A stretch of DNA of 64,000 bases from Poronia punctata. Lineage: Eukaryota > Ascomycota > Sordariomycetes > Xylariales > Xylariaceae. The translations under genes and the position numbers were made by a program. Numbering within the stretch: position 1 is the first letter of the stretch; every line of letters begins with the position of its first letter. The stretch spans positions 94,152 to 158,151 of the forward strand of contig MU401533.1 in NCBI GenBank assembly GCA_022579005.1, given 5' to 3'. The notes under the pieces were generated by a model. It was not told the DNA's origin, searched no databases, and worked only from the letters and a program-made list of their open reading frames with translations. This document shows positions 30,982 to 43,811 of this stretch, one piece after another.

Positions 30982-31931
30982 GTGGCTTGTCTCCTGTGTG
31001 AGGCAATACCTTGGGGACGAGAGATGGTGGGGACCTCATCAGCTTTCTTGATGTGCGAGGAATCGATACCTAACGGAAAGACAACCACACGTAGACAACT
31101 TAGTGAATCAAACAACGATGGTCTTATCAAGATACTTGTTATAAAAGAACACGGAACCGAAATCCAGAATATATAAGCCTCAGAACGCGTAGAGAGCCAT
31201 CAATCTCATGAACGGTGTCGAATCAGACAGCCATGATGCGTCATTGGGTTACCCCCTAACCTAACCTTACGCATCTCCAACACCCCGTCTTACCGATATT
31301 ATCTGGGTCCCAAAAAGAATGCTGTAATCGAGGCCTGACACCGTGTGGGCACCACTTGTGGTGTCGATTTTGCCGATGAGATAGAATCATACCATTAGGT
31401 ATGTTAAGGTCTTTCGACGTGCTACACAAGCGTGCAGCAGTAATGCTTATTCCAAAACTTCTAGACAAGATGTATCGAAATGGGTACGTACGGTAGAAAG
31501 GGAAACGCCGTTCGAACTGTATGGTTTAAACGTTGAAAAGCTGCTACGAGTACAGTTCAGAGCTAAGCTTACATACTGTACAAAATCTCCTAGGGGTCGG
31601 ATCAATCAGCGTGCCAGCTCCTCCGTAGTGCCTGTGCCTGTCCAAATAGCTATCGAGGAGTCAGGACTCGCAATTCAGAAAGGCATGCACCGAACAAGAC
31701 TCTATGCCAACGGCTCTCTGGTCCTCGCGGTAGACGTGGTAAATTACCAATCAAGAACATTCAAGAGTCTTTTCTATGTCGCACATACTCGCCATTCGCC
31801 CTTGGAAGTTGGCACGATAGGCGCACACCCTAGAAGTAATCGCAACACTCTGCTAGGCTACAACGCTGTATGAACTATCGTCTTAGATATTCAGATACCA
31901 TATATTCTACCTAATGTCTTTCTCTTCTTCT
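30982..31931. other. Intergenic region between BTB gene and FTR1 3' end
   Basis: A stop-free stretch at about 31384-31873 (plus; around 160 codons) has no upstream ATG and no similarity I recognise. It could be a decayed gene or chance. Nothing else is supported. Confidence 0.45.
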
Positions 31932-33303
31932 TTAATTGGGCATAATGGAAATCCGAGATCTCTTCGGCTCGTCCGTTACGTCGCCCGTCTCCCGCGATTC
32001 ACCCCCAACACTAGCCGCGTCATCCTTGGCTCTTAAGAGAGGCCAATGGCCCTTCACCTCATGGTATCTCATAACTGCCAATGCGATGATGATGGATAGC
32101 CAGTAGAGGTTATAAGAGATGACAGAACCATACGTTGCCGAGTTGGTCCATCCCAGTATACCATTGAAAATACCCCAGCCACCGCCACCATTGAGCACCG
32201 GGCTGCAGCACTATGGTGTATGCTTTTAGTATCTGATTCTAGGATATCCATGGCTTTCATGGGCTGGTGAGAAGAGATATACTTACATTCACATGCCATA
32301 CGCTCTTGTCGACATCATACGACCCGGGCCCGTTTCCGAGCTCGACTGCGTCGCCGCCAACGACGTTGTTCCACTGCTGTACCTCAAAGTACCAGACAGC
32401 GCGCGAGAAGAGCCCTGCGCCTACCAGATATAGCAGACAAGTGGAAGCGACTAGGAAGTACTGTAATCGTGACGTTGTGCCACTCCTGGAAGCGTCCCAG
32501 TTAGTAAGCCCCTCCACTACCAAGCATCCACGGGGATACAATAGCAAACCGTCCGCACGTACCTATACAGTATGTACCCCACGATGCTCCCCACGATCAG
32601 GCCGATGACGACGGGCAGCGGAACTGCCGTTGCGGGTGCTGAAAAGGAGACGCCGGCAATGAACACGATAGCCTCGATGCCCTCGCGCAGCACGGTGATG
32701 AACGGGAGCACGAACATGGCGTACTTCTCCGCAAAGCGCTTTATCCGCCCACCACTCCCACTCACAGCCGTGGGAGGCTCGAGGGCCTTGGCGAGCTTGA
32801 GACGCCACTTCTCCTGCATCTTGCCGACGCGCAAAAGGGCGACACCAACGAAGCTGATGATGACAGATGCGAATAGCGCAAAGGCGCCCTCGTAATTATA
32901 CTCATTGGCCTGCCAAGCGTCGCGACCAACGGTGTAGAAGGCGCCGATTATTCCTCCGGCTACGACAAGACAGATGAAAAGCCCTATGCTGACCCCTAGC
33001 CACACCTATAATTCACCGAGTTAGAATGAGATTTTGACTCTGGCAAAGACTGTATGCTTGGTGTGTCGTCATTGTGGGATTCGGTTGGACATGGATCAAG
33101 CTGTAGAGACGATAGGGGTAGATGTTGAGTCTAGACTCTAGACTCACTTGTCTAACCAGGGTTTTGTAAACCGCCACATTTTGGTTCGGTCCATCTAATG
33201 TTTGCTTGAGGAAAGCGAGAAGGACGGAAACAATGATGGCAGTCTCCAACGTCTCACGGAAAACGACGAGGAAGACGGGGACGGAGAAGACGTTGTTCGG
33301 CAT
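31932..33303 (-). CDS. FTR1: High-affinity iron permease Ftr1
   Basis: Four exons, 33303-33148, 33005-32563, 32485-32287 and 32210-31932, give 358 residues. About seven hydrophobic segments are present. Both REXXE iron-binding motifs are seen: [17 protein letters not shown] in TM1 and [13 protein letters not shown] in the central TM. Family signatures in the second half include [23 protein letters not shown] and [31 protein letters not shown]. The permease imports Fe3+ produced by the Fet3 ferroxidase at the plasma membrane. FET3 is divergently transcribed from the shared promoter 33304-34885, the common fungal arrangement for stoichiometric expression. Regulation by iron through SreA/HapX is suggested by two ATCWGATAA words 312-335 bp upstream of the start. 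The C-terminal tail is cytosolic and acidic. Confidence 0.97.
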
Positions 33304-34885
33304 GGTGTCTTAAGACTTTTCTTTCTACTCTCTATCACCAAAGCTGACGTTCGCCCATACCAGGTTGGGTCGCTTTGGTGAGGAGAAGTATGAAGCAGAA
33401 CAAGGAAAGCGAATTATGGTGGTGGGATTGGGAAGTTTCCGACCATGGGCGTAACCGGTAGGGCAACACGAAAAAAGCCGGGGATTTCCATCAAGACATT
33501 GAGACATGGCGAGTAGCGATACATGACAGAGCACATGGGTATATAAAACTAGCACTGTGTTGGATATACAGCAGTGTGGCCATGCAAACGTCTTATTTAG
33601 CGGTTATCTATTCGATCTGATAAAAGCCGATCAGATAATCTGAAGGTGGTGTGGAGTGTCTGACCATTGCACTTGCATTCCCAACCTCCAACTCTAACCA
33701 CAATCAGATCTTGCACCTGCAGCATTTCACTAGCGAGGCTTCACACAAACATGATCGCCCGGCTTTCTGCTCGGACTCACTCTCCTGCTGGTCGACCTTT
33801 TGGGCTAGGTAAGCAAGGGTCCAAGTTCTGTTTTGCTGTTTTAACGGAAATGTTTGAAAATTTGCGTCACACCTCCTGTGTTGCCGGTTGGACCGAGCAA
33901 CGGGGCACGGCTAGGTTAGCCCACGATGGTCCTGAGTCCTGACAAGCAGCCCCTTTGCAAGTGACACCATAACACTAAACTAGTCAGGAGACCAGAAAGC
34001 TTGATTTTACTACAAGGTGGAGTGTATTGCAAGTGGCTCTGAGATGACCTGCTTCTACAGATGTTGTTGTCTATTTGCTATGTAGCTCTTTTTCTTTTGG
34101 CTTACTACTTTGAGACCGGCAAAATGGACATTGGATGTGCTGACCTCAGCAGTTCATGGCATCGTTCAGTCAGCATTCGGCTTGTACCATGAGAACGACC
34201 CGCCAACAACATGACACGGACCAGGAGAAACCACAGGGTTGTATACACAACCATCTGGGAATAATATATTAACCAGAAAAAATACAGTGGTATATTCGCA
34301 CGAATGCAACATGATGCGGGGGTATGAACAATCTGCACAATTACCATCTCCGCCATTCCTGCGAATTACTCGGGATAGTCTAGCGCTATGAAACAGAATC
34401 AGTCAATTCACGCATGGGCACATCCAGCCTTATTAGTGTCGCGGTTAGGGCAGAAAATTTGATTTGCTTGTCTCAGGCAGAAGGAGCGATCTTCCCGGCA
34501 CGGTGGTGCTGGGTACCGGTACATGTACATCCGACTGCGGGACATCTGAATCGCACGTATTCGAACGTGAGGTGCATGATATTACAATCTCTGATTTGAT
34601 TGATTATCCGATTGATAAGATAGTCCGCACAAGCTGTGGTACGACAATACCTGCCCTCTGCTGTTCATTATGAGTTCCCTGCATCGCCTGCATCGCTTGC
34701 ATCGCTTGCATGGCTTTGCGCTTCCTGGTCGTGTCTACAGTTGACCGCCGTTGTCGAATGCACTGTATCTCCTTCCACATCTCAAGTTGACTTGTCGGTG
34801 TTGTGCTGTTCTTGGCCAGATAGACCATCGACCTCGACTTGTTGGGCCATCTAAGTCTATACATACGGCCAGCAACATCATAACC
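33304..34885. promoter_or_regulatory. Shared divergent promoter of FTR1 and FET3
   Basis: 1.58 kb between the two start codons. It carries two perfect SreA-type words at 33615-33638 (listed separately), a further GATA core in GGTTATCTA (33602-33610), a CCAAT box in reverse (ATTGG, 34130-34134) and GATTGATAAGATAG (34610-34623). Short TGCATCGCT repeats lie at 34680-34712. Only the SreA-type pair is specific enough to stand out. Confidence 0.7.
33615..33638 (+). promoter_or_regulatory. Paired SreA/HapX-type iron-regulatory sites (ATCTGATAA and ATCAGATAA)
   Basis: ATCTGATAA at 33615-33623 and ATCAGATAA at 33630-33638, both on the plus strand, 15 bp start to start (1.5 helical turns). ATCWGATAA is the known recognition word of the iron-responsive GATA factors SreA/Sre1/Urbs1, which repress iron uptake when iron is plentiful. 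Two exact copies within 24 bp are not expected by chance, and the location between FTR1 and FET3 fits the function. Confidence 0.85.
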
Positions 34886-37174
34886 ATGGTCACAAGGCTC
34901 ATCGTGACCCTATCATGGGTGTTGATGATGTCTATCAGATTCGCAGCGGCGGCGACGGTGACCTACAATTTCAACGTAGGCTGGGTCACAGCTAACCCTG
35001 ATGGAGCATTCGAGAGACCTACCATCGGCATCAACGGTCAATGGCCTATTCCGCAAATAGAAGCCAACGTGGGCGATAACATCGTTGTTCACGTCACAAA
35101 CCAGTTGGGAAACCAGTCCACCTCGTTGCATTTTCACGGTCTCTTTATGAATGGCACGACCCATATGGACGGCCCCTCTCAAGTCTCACAATGCAGCATC
35201 CCACCCGGCTCGAGTCTGACCTACGACTTTACCGTAAGAGAACTATTCCAGGTAGAGAGTAGCAGAATACTAAATACTATTTCAAGATTAACCAACCCGG
35301 TACATACTGGTACCACTCTCATACCGGTGGCCAGTATCCCGACGGGTTAAGGGGGCCCCTAATTGTTCATGACCCCGACTCCCCCTTTCTCGGCCAGTAT
35401 GACGAGGAGATAGTCCTCACCGTCTCGGACTGGTATCACGAACAGATGGCAATCTTGCTACCCGCTTTCAATTCTAAAGGCAACCCGACCGGCGCCGAGC
35501 CAGTGCCCCAGGCCGCTCTTTTCAACGAAACCCAGGATCTCAAGGTCGCCGTGGAGCCTGGCAAGACATACTTGTTTCGTATGATCAACATGGGCGCTTT
35601 CGCAGGCCAGTATATATGGTTTGAGGGCCATAATATCACCATTGTAGAAGTGGACGGAGTGTATCATCAACCGGCCGAAGCAGAGATGATCTATCTATCG
35701 GCCGCGCAACGATGCAGTTTTCTGTTAACGACCAAGAATGAGACTGCGGCTAACTACGCCTTCGTAGCAAGTATGGATACGGTAAGCCGCAACTAACTAT
35801 AAGCTCACATCACAACCCCCTCTTTTATTAACGCTGTTTTGCATCTTTGGTAGACCTTGTTCGACACTCTCCCCGAGGACCTCAACTACAACGTCACCGG
35901 GTGGCTTACCTATGACACCGCGCAATCTTTTCCGGCGCCTTCCCTAGTCGACGAGCTGGACCCTTTCGACGACATGACGTTGATCCCTTACGACAATCAA
36001 ACGATATTTGGAGAACCGGATAAGATCATCGAACTCAACGTCATCATGGACAATCTAGCAGACGGTGCCAACTAGTACGTAGATATTAAATATTTTACTT
36101 ATGCCTAACACATTCAACAACTAACATGACCCAAAGTGCCTTTTTCAACAACATCACCTACAAAGCACCAAAGGTGCCCTCCCTCTACACAGCCCTCTCG
36201 TCAGGAGAACACGCAACAGACCCCAGAATCTACGGAGCCTACAGCAATGCCTTCGTGCTAGAAAAAGGCGAGATCGTGCAGATTGTCGTGAACAATCTCG
36301 ATTCCGGCCGCCACCCTTTCCATCTGCACGGCCATCACTTCCAGGCTCTATACCGGTCCGGGGAAGAGGCCGGCACGTTTGCGGATTCGGGCGTGGGCGA
36401 GGCCGACTACCCCGCTGTGCCTATGCGTAGGGACACGTTGGTGCTGTATCCCGACGGGAATATCGTGTTGCGCTTCCGGGCAGATAATCCAGGTAAGTGG
36501 CATATTCACCAGGACAAGTTCATGGATCCTCCCTTCCCACCTCAAATCATCTAGTCTTCACTTTACTCCCATCCATCCCGCTCACACCATTTCCCAAATA
36601 TGCTAGCTAGGTACCTACCTACATATCAAAAACCAATACTAACCCCACCCCTTGTAAATAAAACAGGCATCTGGCTCTTCCACTGCCACATAGAGTGGCA
36701 CGTAACATCCGGCCTCATAGCCACCATGATCGAAGCTCCCCTAGACTTACAGAAAACCCTCACAATCCCACAAGACCATCTAGACGTCTGCGCCTCGCAA
36801 CGAGTGGCAACGAGAGGTAACGCCGCTGGTAACTCTGTCGATTTCCTCAATCTCAAGGGCGAGAATCGTGCGCCTGGTCGGTTACCTGAGGGGTAGGTCT
36901 TTTTTTTTTTGCCCCTTTCCTTTCCTCTTTTCCCTTTTCCTTTATTCTCCTTTCTTTCTTTTGGATGAGAAATACAAATGAGTCTTGGCGGTAACTAACA
37001 TATAATAAAAACAACCACAAAAGATTCACCACCCGCGGCAAAGTCGCCCTCGCCTTTAGCGCTCTAAGCGGTATCCTAGGCATCCTAGCAGTAGCATGGT
37101 ACGGACTGGCTCCTGATCCGGGGGCACATGCACAGCCGATTATGTCCGAGGGGATTAGGACGGCGAGAGAATAG
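34886..37174 (+). CDS. FET3: Multicopper ferroxidase Fet3
   Basis: Six exons, 34886-35233, 35287-35781, 35854-36074, 36137-36492, 36667-36892 and 37024-37174, give 598 residues. A signal peptide is followed by three cupredoxin domains. Copper ligands are seen in [47 protein letters not shown] and [17 protein letters not shown], i.e. all four HxH-type motifs with the T1 Cys in HCH. A single TM helix near the C-terminus ([23 protein letters not shown]) and a short cytosolic tail make it a type I membrane protein, as in Fet3 and unlike secreted laccases. It oxidises Fe2+ to Fe3+ and passes it to Ftr1. Exon 6 carries the TM and tail, so losing the last splice would give a soluble form. Divergent from FTR1 with shared iron-responsive sites. 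Confidence 0.97.
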
Positions 37175-38089
37175 TTATAAATTGGAGACGAGAAGCGATA
37201 AAATCACAATATGACATTTAAATGTATGTATGTATGTATCTATCTATCTGGATAGGTGACGAATAAAAAAGAATTGATACCCCCACTTTCTCCTCTCCCA
37301 TGTTTTACATGGACTATACAAAGTTAGGTACTTACCTAAGTACCTACCGTATATAAATGAGAAGATATAGTTACTGTTGAATAAAAACCTTTTCCTGATT
37401 CCACACTACCTAGGATAGGTACACTCTAATACGAATAACCTAGCAGGTTCCTTAAAATATCTACCTACCTATCTTGGTTTACCTCCTCCATTGAGAAACT
37501 GTGCTTAAAGATGGAGGGAGGAGGAGGAGGGGAGCTTTGTCTTGTTCTTGTTCTTGTTCTGTCTTCCTTTTTTGATTGCAAAACCGTGGAGGAAAGGGGA
37601 GAAAAGAGCGGAGAAGAAAAGAATACAGGTGTGACAAGTGAATGACATACATAAACCAAGTTGTCTAGAGAAACCTAACCTGGATATAACCTGGTATTGC
37701 AAGGTATCGATGTGACATGACTTTTTAGTTAAAACGCCAGGACTGAAACGAGGGTATCGTATATTGTTCATCGACGACAACCATCGTTGCTAAACATTCA
37801 TAAACTGGGTAGTCTCATATTAGATCAAGACTTTAAACGTGACACGTATGTCGACATCAGTACACCAGTACATTCCCAATTAGAAATCACATAGCAAGAG
37901 GAAGAGAGATGAGGTAAGTTTTTTTTGGGAATTAGGATGAATTTCTTGGTATACAGCTCAACAAAGGGAATCGATTTTGAGCCAGAAAAACTCGCCACCC
38001 GACACAGCTCTCCTTTTCTAGATATACACAGGCCGCCGCCTTTGGCTATATTAGGCGGCTTCTATTTAACATGGCCCAAGACTAGCTCT
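37175..38089. other. Convergent 3' intergenic region FET3 / ATP2
   Basis: No gene. Contains (TATG/TATC)n near 37224-37250, a palindromic TTAGGTACTTACCTAAGTACC (about 37324-37344), and (TTGTTC)n near 37541-37560. Confidence 0.5.
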
Positions 38090-40061
<1,972 letters not shown>

Positions 40062-40988
40062 CTTGAGAGATGGAGAGCTGCGGTTATGGATGGGAAGGTG
40101 TGGTTGGATGGTATGGTGGTTCTGCAGAGCAGAGAGGATGAAGAAATGGGAGGCCGGCGAAGAAAAACCGCAACAACTGCTCTCATTGCTGGACGAGCTA
40201 ATTTAATCACGTGACATTGAGCACTGGCCGAGGACGAGCTGTCCACTGCCCATTTGCAAGCTGGCGGTCCAAGCCTAATCAGGGGAAAGCTCCAATTGTG
40301 CCCCATCCGCTATGCTTCAAATGGACTCTGCCAGCTTTGTTTTGGTCATGGTTCCGCTTTCTGATAATAGGTACATTCTTCCAGCATAACCTCGATTGAG
40401 CTCAGCAAATTAACGGCTTTAGAAAGTTCCCTACGTTTGTTGGTTGGAAGTATTCAGTAAAGAGAGGTGGGCTCAACTTTGAAATTGGCCGCCAAGACAA
40501 TCCCTACGGACGCTTCCGTCCCCGACATTTTCCTCGAAAAAACATGGGAGCCACAGACGGCTACGCGGGTGGTGGGTAGGTAGGTATTCCCTTGTTGACG
40601 TCAAACATGCCGGGAAATGCCCTACATTGTCGCGGCCTGCTTCACGCAATCGTCGGCGTCGCAACATACCTAATCAACCCAACTCGGCGGAATGTGAATT
40701 TACAGTATACGTACATGCAAAATGAATATCCGATGCCAGAGAACGTGGAAATTGAGATCCCAATCCAACTCCGGCGCCCATGTGGCTGCTTACCTAATAC
40801 AGCTTGAACGCCTAAATATCTACATCTAATGACCAGCGGATAGCTGGTTTTAACAATGGATCCGTACCTCTCCTAGTCCAACCTTCAATATTCATGACCT
40901 TCCTCTATGTGTAAATCGTGCATGCATAATACATAACAGTTAGCTAGGCAATCGTAACCGTACGCAAAAGGATGAGCGGAGAAGAGAC
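40062..40988. other. Intergenic region between ATP2 start and sugar-phosphate transporter 3' end
   Basis: Holds the ATP2 promoter (near 40062-40400). An open frame at 40592-40807 is unsupported. Confidence 0.45.
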
Positions 40989-42823
40989 TTATGAGGCAGC
41001 CTTTATGCTATCCCCGTATCGCCATGTCTCTTCCTGTTTTGTTCCCGGAGTTAGCCAAGCAGCATTACTACTCCCTCGCTGTCGAGGTCTACCGGGTTCG
41101 TCGCTCTTCTTAAAGTCCTCAACTGCTCCGGATGAGGCGGCATGTCCGTTGATATAAGGATACGGGTTTGCGCCGTTCGAAATCGCCATAGGACTATCAA
41201 AAACAGGCCCCGTTTGGCCCGATGCTGATGGCGTCGCCACCGTGTTTAATGGCAGTATTGGGGCATCTCGCGCACTCTGGCTAAGCAGGCGGGCTCGGCG
41301 ATCCGCCTTGTTGCTGTTATTTGTCCGATCATATAAGTATAGACCGAGGAATGTGAGTGCAATCCCCACGGCTTGTGTAGATGTGGTGGAGTTTCCAAAC
41401 CACAGAATGGCCACGACAATAACCCAAACTCTTTTGATCAATGAGGCAACTGAGTAGGTAACGGGAGACACGATTGACAATAAAACAAAGGCCAGGATAT
41501 TCTGCCCAAAGTGGAAAGTTCCGTTGAAGAAGAACTCAACAGTCAAACGACCATGGTCAAAGGTATTCGGCTTAGCAGTCAGGTCTACTGACCCATCACT
41601 GACAAGGTCCCGAATCAGGCCCACACCTTCGCCCCAGAACCAGATCGGAGAGGTGAGTAAGAAGGCCAGCCCGGACGAATAGCACAAGAGATTTAACTTG
41701 TCCAATTTACGGGACTTGGCGGCTTGCCCTTCTGCCTCTGCCCGAGCAGCCTCGTTGAACAGCCTCTTGGAAAAGATGTTTTGAGTAACAAATATGACAG
41801 TAGCCCCCAAAGCATAGAGAATGCCGACTATCTCTCCCCTGAAGGTATGATTTGATGAGCAAGCCAACGTGACGCCCAACGTAAGCGGTATCAGAGAATA
41901 ATACGTTGCCCTGGGGTATCGAATATCAAAGACAAAACGGTACGCGAAAACGGTAAACAGGGGTGACAGCCCCTTGACAGTATGGACCATCGAGACAGGA
42001 ATCTTGGAGGTGGCTGTAGAGCTAAGAAGGTGACCACCGATCTGGAAAATAGCCAGTGGTAAAGTAGTTCTTATCACATCCCTAGATGGAGCACGTAGGG
42101 GGTTCTTCAGAGCGGGTATCGACGTGCGTATTTTGGGGAAGACGCCGCCGAGCCACGAAAATATGATGCAGTAGAATGCGACGAAAAAGAATTGTATCAT
42201 GGTCAATGTCGCGGGTTTGTTGAACGCATTCAAGATCGACTTGGAGGATGTATTGGTCAAGGCGGAAGACATATACCACATAATGCAGAGCGCCTACCGA
42301 GGACGACAAGGTCAGTTTGTACAATAGGATTTAACGAACAGTTGACAGCACATACAACGAGCTTGGGTGATATAGGAGCCTTCAGGGCATCGGCTATCTC
42401 GTGGGCATTTTGGCTGACGCTTCCTCTTCGTTCCCTAATAGTGCGGAAGGCTTCGCCGATACTCTTTTGTCTTCCGTGCGCTCCTCTAGATGACATTGGC
42501 GTAGAAGAACCTAACGGACCCCATCGCACTCCCCTGGAGCCTGACAAGTCGCTCCGGGGCAACCATCGATCCGCGCTGAGGTGGTTTCCGCCATTCAGTC
42601 CGACGCCATAGCCATTGAGTCCGCCGGGGCTGATAGACCGTAGACCATTGCCACGCATGGACGGGGAATCGATATGATCGGGGAATTTCTCGAGGCCGGA
42701 GTTATTAACTTCGGTATCGGAGTCGCCTATGGTCTTGGCCATGGGCCGGGAGACAGAGGACTCCCGGGAAAACGACCCCGAGGTAGTCGAATGGGGCATC
42801 CTGCGACAGTCTTGAGAAAGCAA
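40989..42823 (-). CDS. Triose-phosphate-transporter-family (TPT/Sly41-like) drug/metabolite transporter
   Basis: Two exons, 42823-42356 and 42293-40989, give 590 residues. The junction reads SPKLV|ALCIMWYMSSALTNTSSKSIL, the characteristic first TM of the TPT family (KxxL..F..P.TLT). About ten TM segments follow, with conserved stretches FQIGGHLLSSTATSKIPVSMVHTVKGLSPLFT, VGILYALGATVIFVTQNIFSKRL and SPVTYSVASLIKRVWVIVVAILWFG. Fungal Sly41-type members sit in the ER/Golgi; their substrate is not settled. The first ~150 residues are a Ser/Gly/Arg-rich disordered extension encoded mostly by exon 1 and the last ~100 are also disordered, so regulation by phosphorylation is possible. Upstream ATG choices within exon 1 are open; 42823 is the first in frame. 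Confidence 0.9.
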
Positions 42824-43811
42824 GGAGATTCGATAGATGACAGTTTACACGAGTAACGAGCGACAATGGTGGGAAATGAAGTAAACGCGAGGTTCGGACG
42901 TATGGCCGTTACAACGTCATTGCCTGTAATTTTCGGTGATTAAATGCAGATGTGGACCTCGAGTCTATTATCGCTACGTTGGCATACAGGGTCAGCCGAT
43001 GTGCTGGTTGTCTATCGTGAAGAATTGCGTAAAACGGTCGGTTGTATCAGCAGGCGGGTGTTGTTCGATAGGGAAATGAGCAGACACCATTCTCGTCGTA
43101 GATTGACAATAACTTGTAATAATAGGACCCCTAGTCCACTATCGGATATTGTACAGATTTTGGGAAGAAGTCAGAATTACATCCACTATAAAAAATACAA
43201 GGTTGTTGGTTGTTGGCGTACTCGTAATGTGAACATCCCGGGTTAGCGCCACTTTCCAAGCTCCGAAGCACTCCTACCAAGAGATGCAGTGATGCACCAT
43301 GTCGAGGCCGCTGAAGCCTGAACCTTCCATTGGCCTGCCTATTCTCTTCAAAGTTGGTGGGCTGCAGCGGGCCTTGCTAGGTTAGTTGGGATGCATTATG
43401 CGACGCGTATGTCCCTAACATATGCACTAACCGGCTACGTACGTTAGGTAAGATAAGTACCTATCCAATTGTAGCTAGGCCCGTAGTCTAGCCGCCACAT
43501 TACCGGCCTAGCTTTCTCTTCTTGGCTCCAAAAAAAATTCGAGGCTGAATACCAGCACTAGATACTCCACGCGCGTCGCACCGTGACGGCCTTGTCGACT
43601 TAGGTTATTTGCATATCGTTATCATTTCATTACATCCCAGTTGTGGTCTAGATATATACGACCAACTCCTGAGTTTCGTACCCAACATCGAACTGCTTTC
43701 ATTACCTCTCTTGCTCTAACCCCTTGTCTTCCTTCTTGATTCGTCGCTCTTCGTTCTGGTCACCACCCGTATCCTTCTTCTAAGGGCGCAGTTGCACCCC
43801 TAGCCAACAAG
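42824..43811. promoter_or_regulatory. Divergent intergenic region TPT-like transporter / SF3B2
   Basis: Both flanking genes are transcribed away from it, so both promoters are here. The 150 bp before 43812 are C/T-rich, a common feature of fungal core promoters. No discrete site claimed. Confidence 0.5.

Noticed and set aside
31384..31873. Stop-free plus-strand stretch of about 160 codons
   Set aside because: No ATG before 31685, no convincing splice partner and no recognisable similarity. A frame of this length is not surprising by chance in 64 kb.
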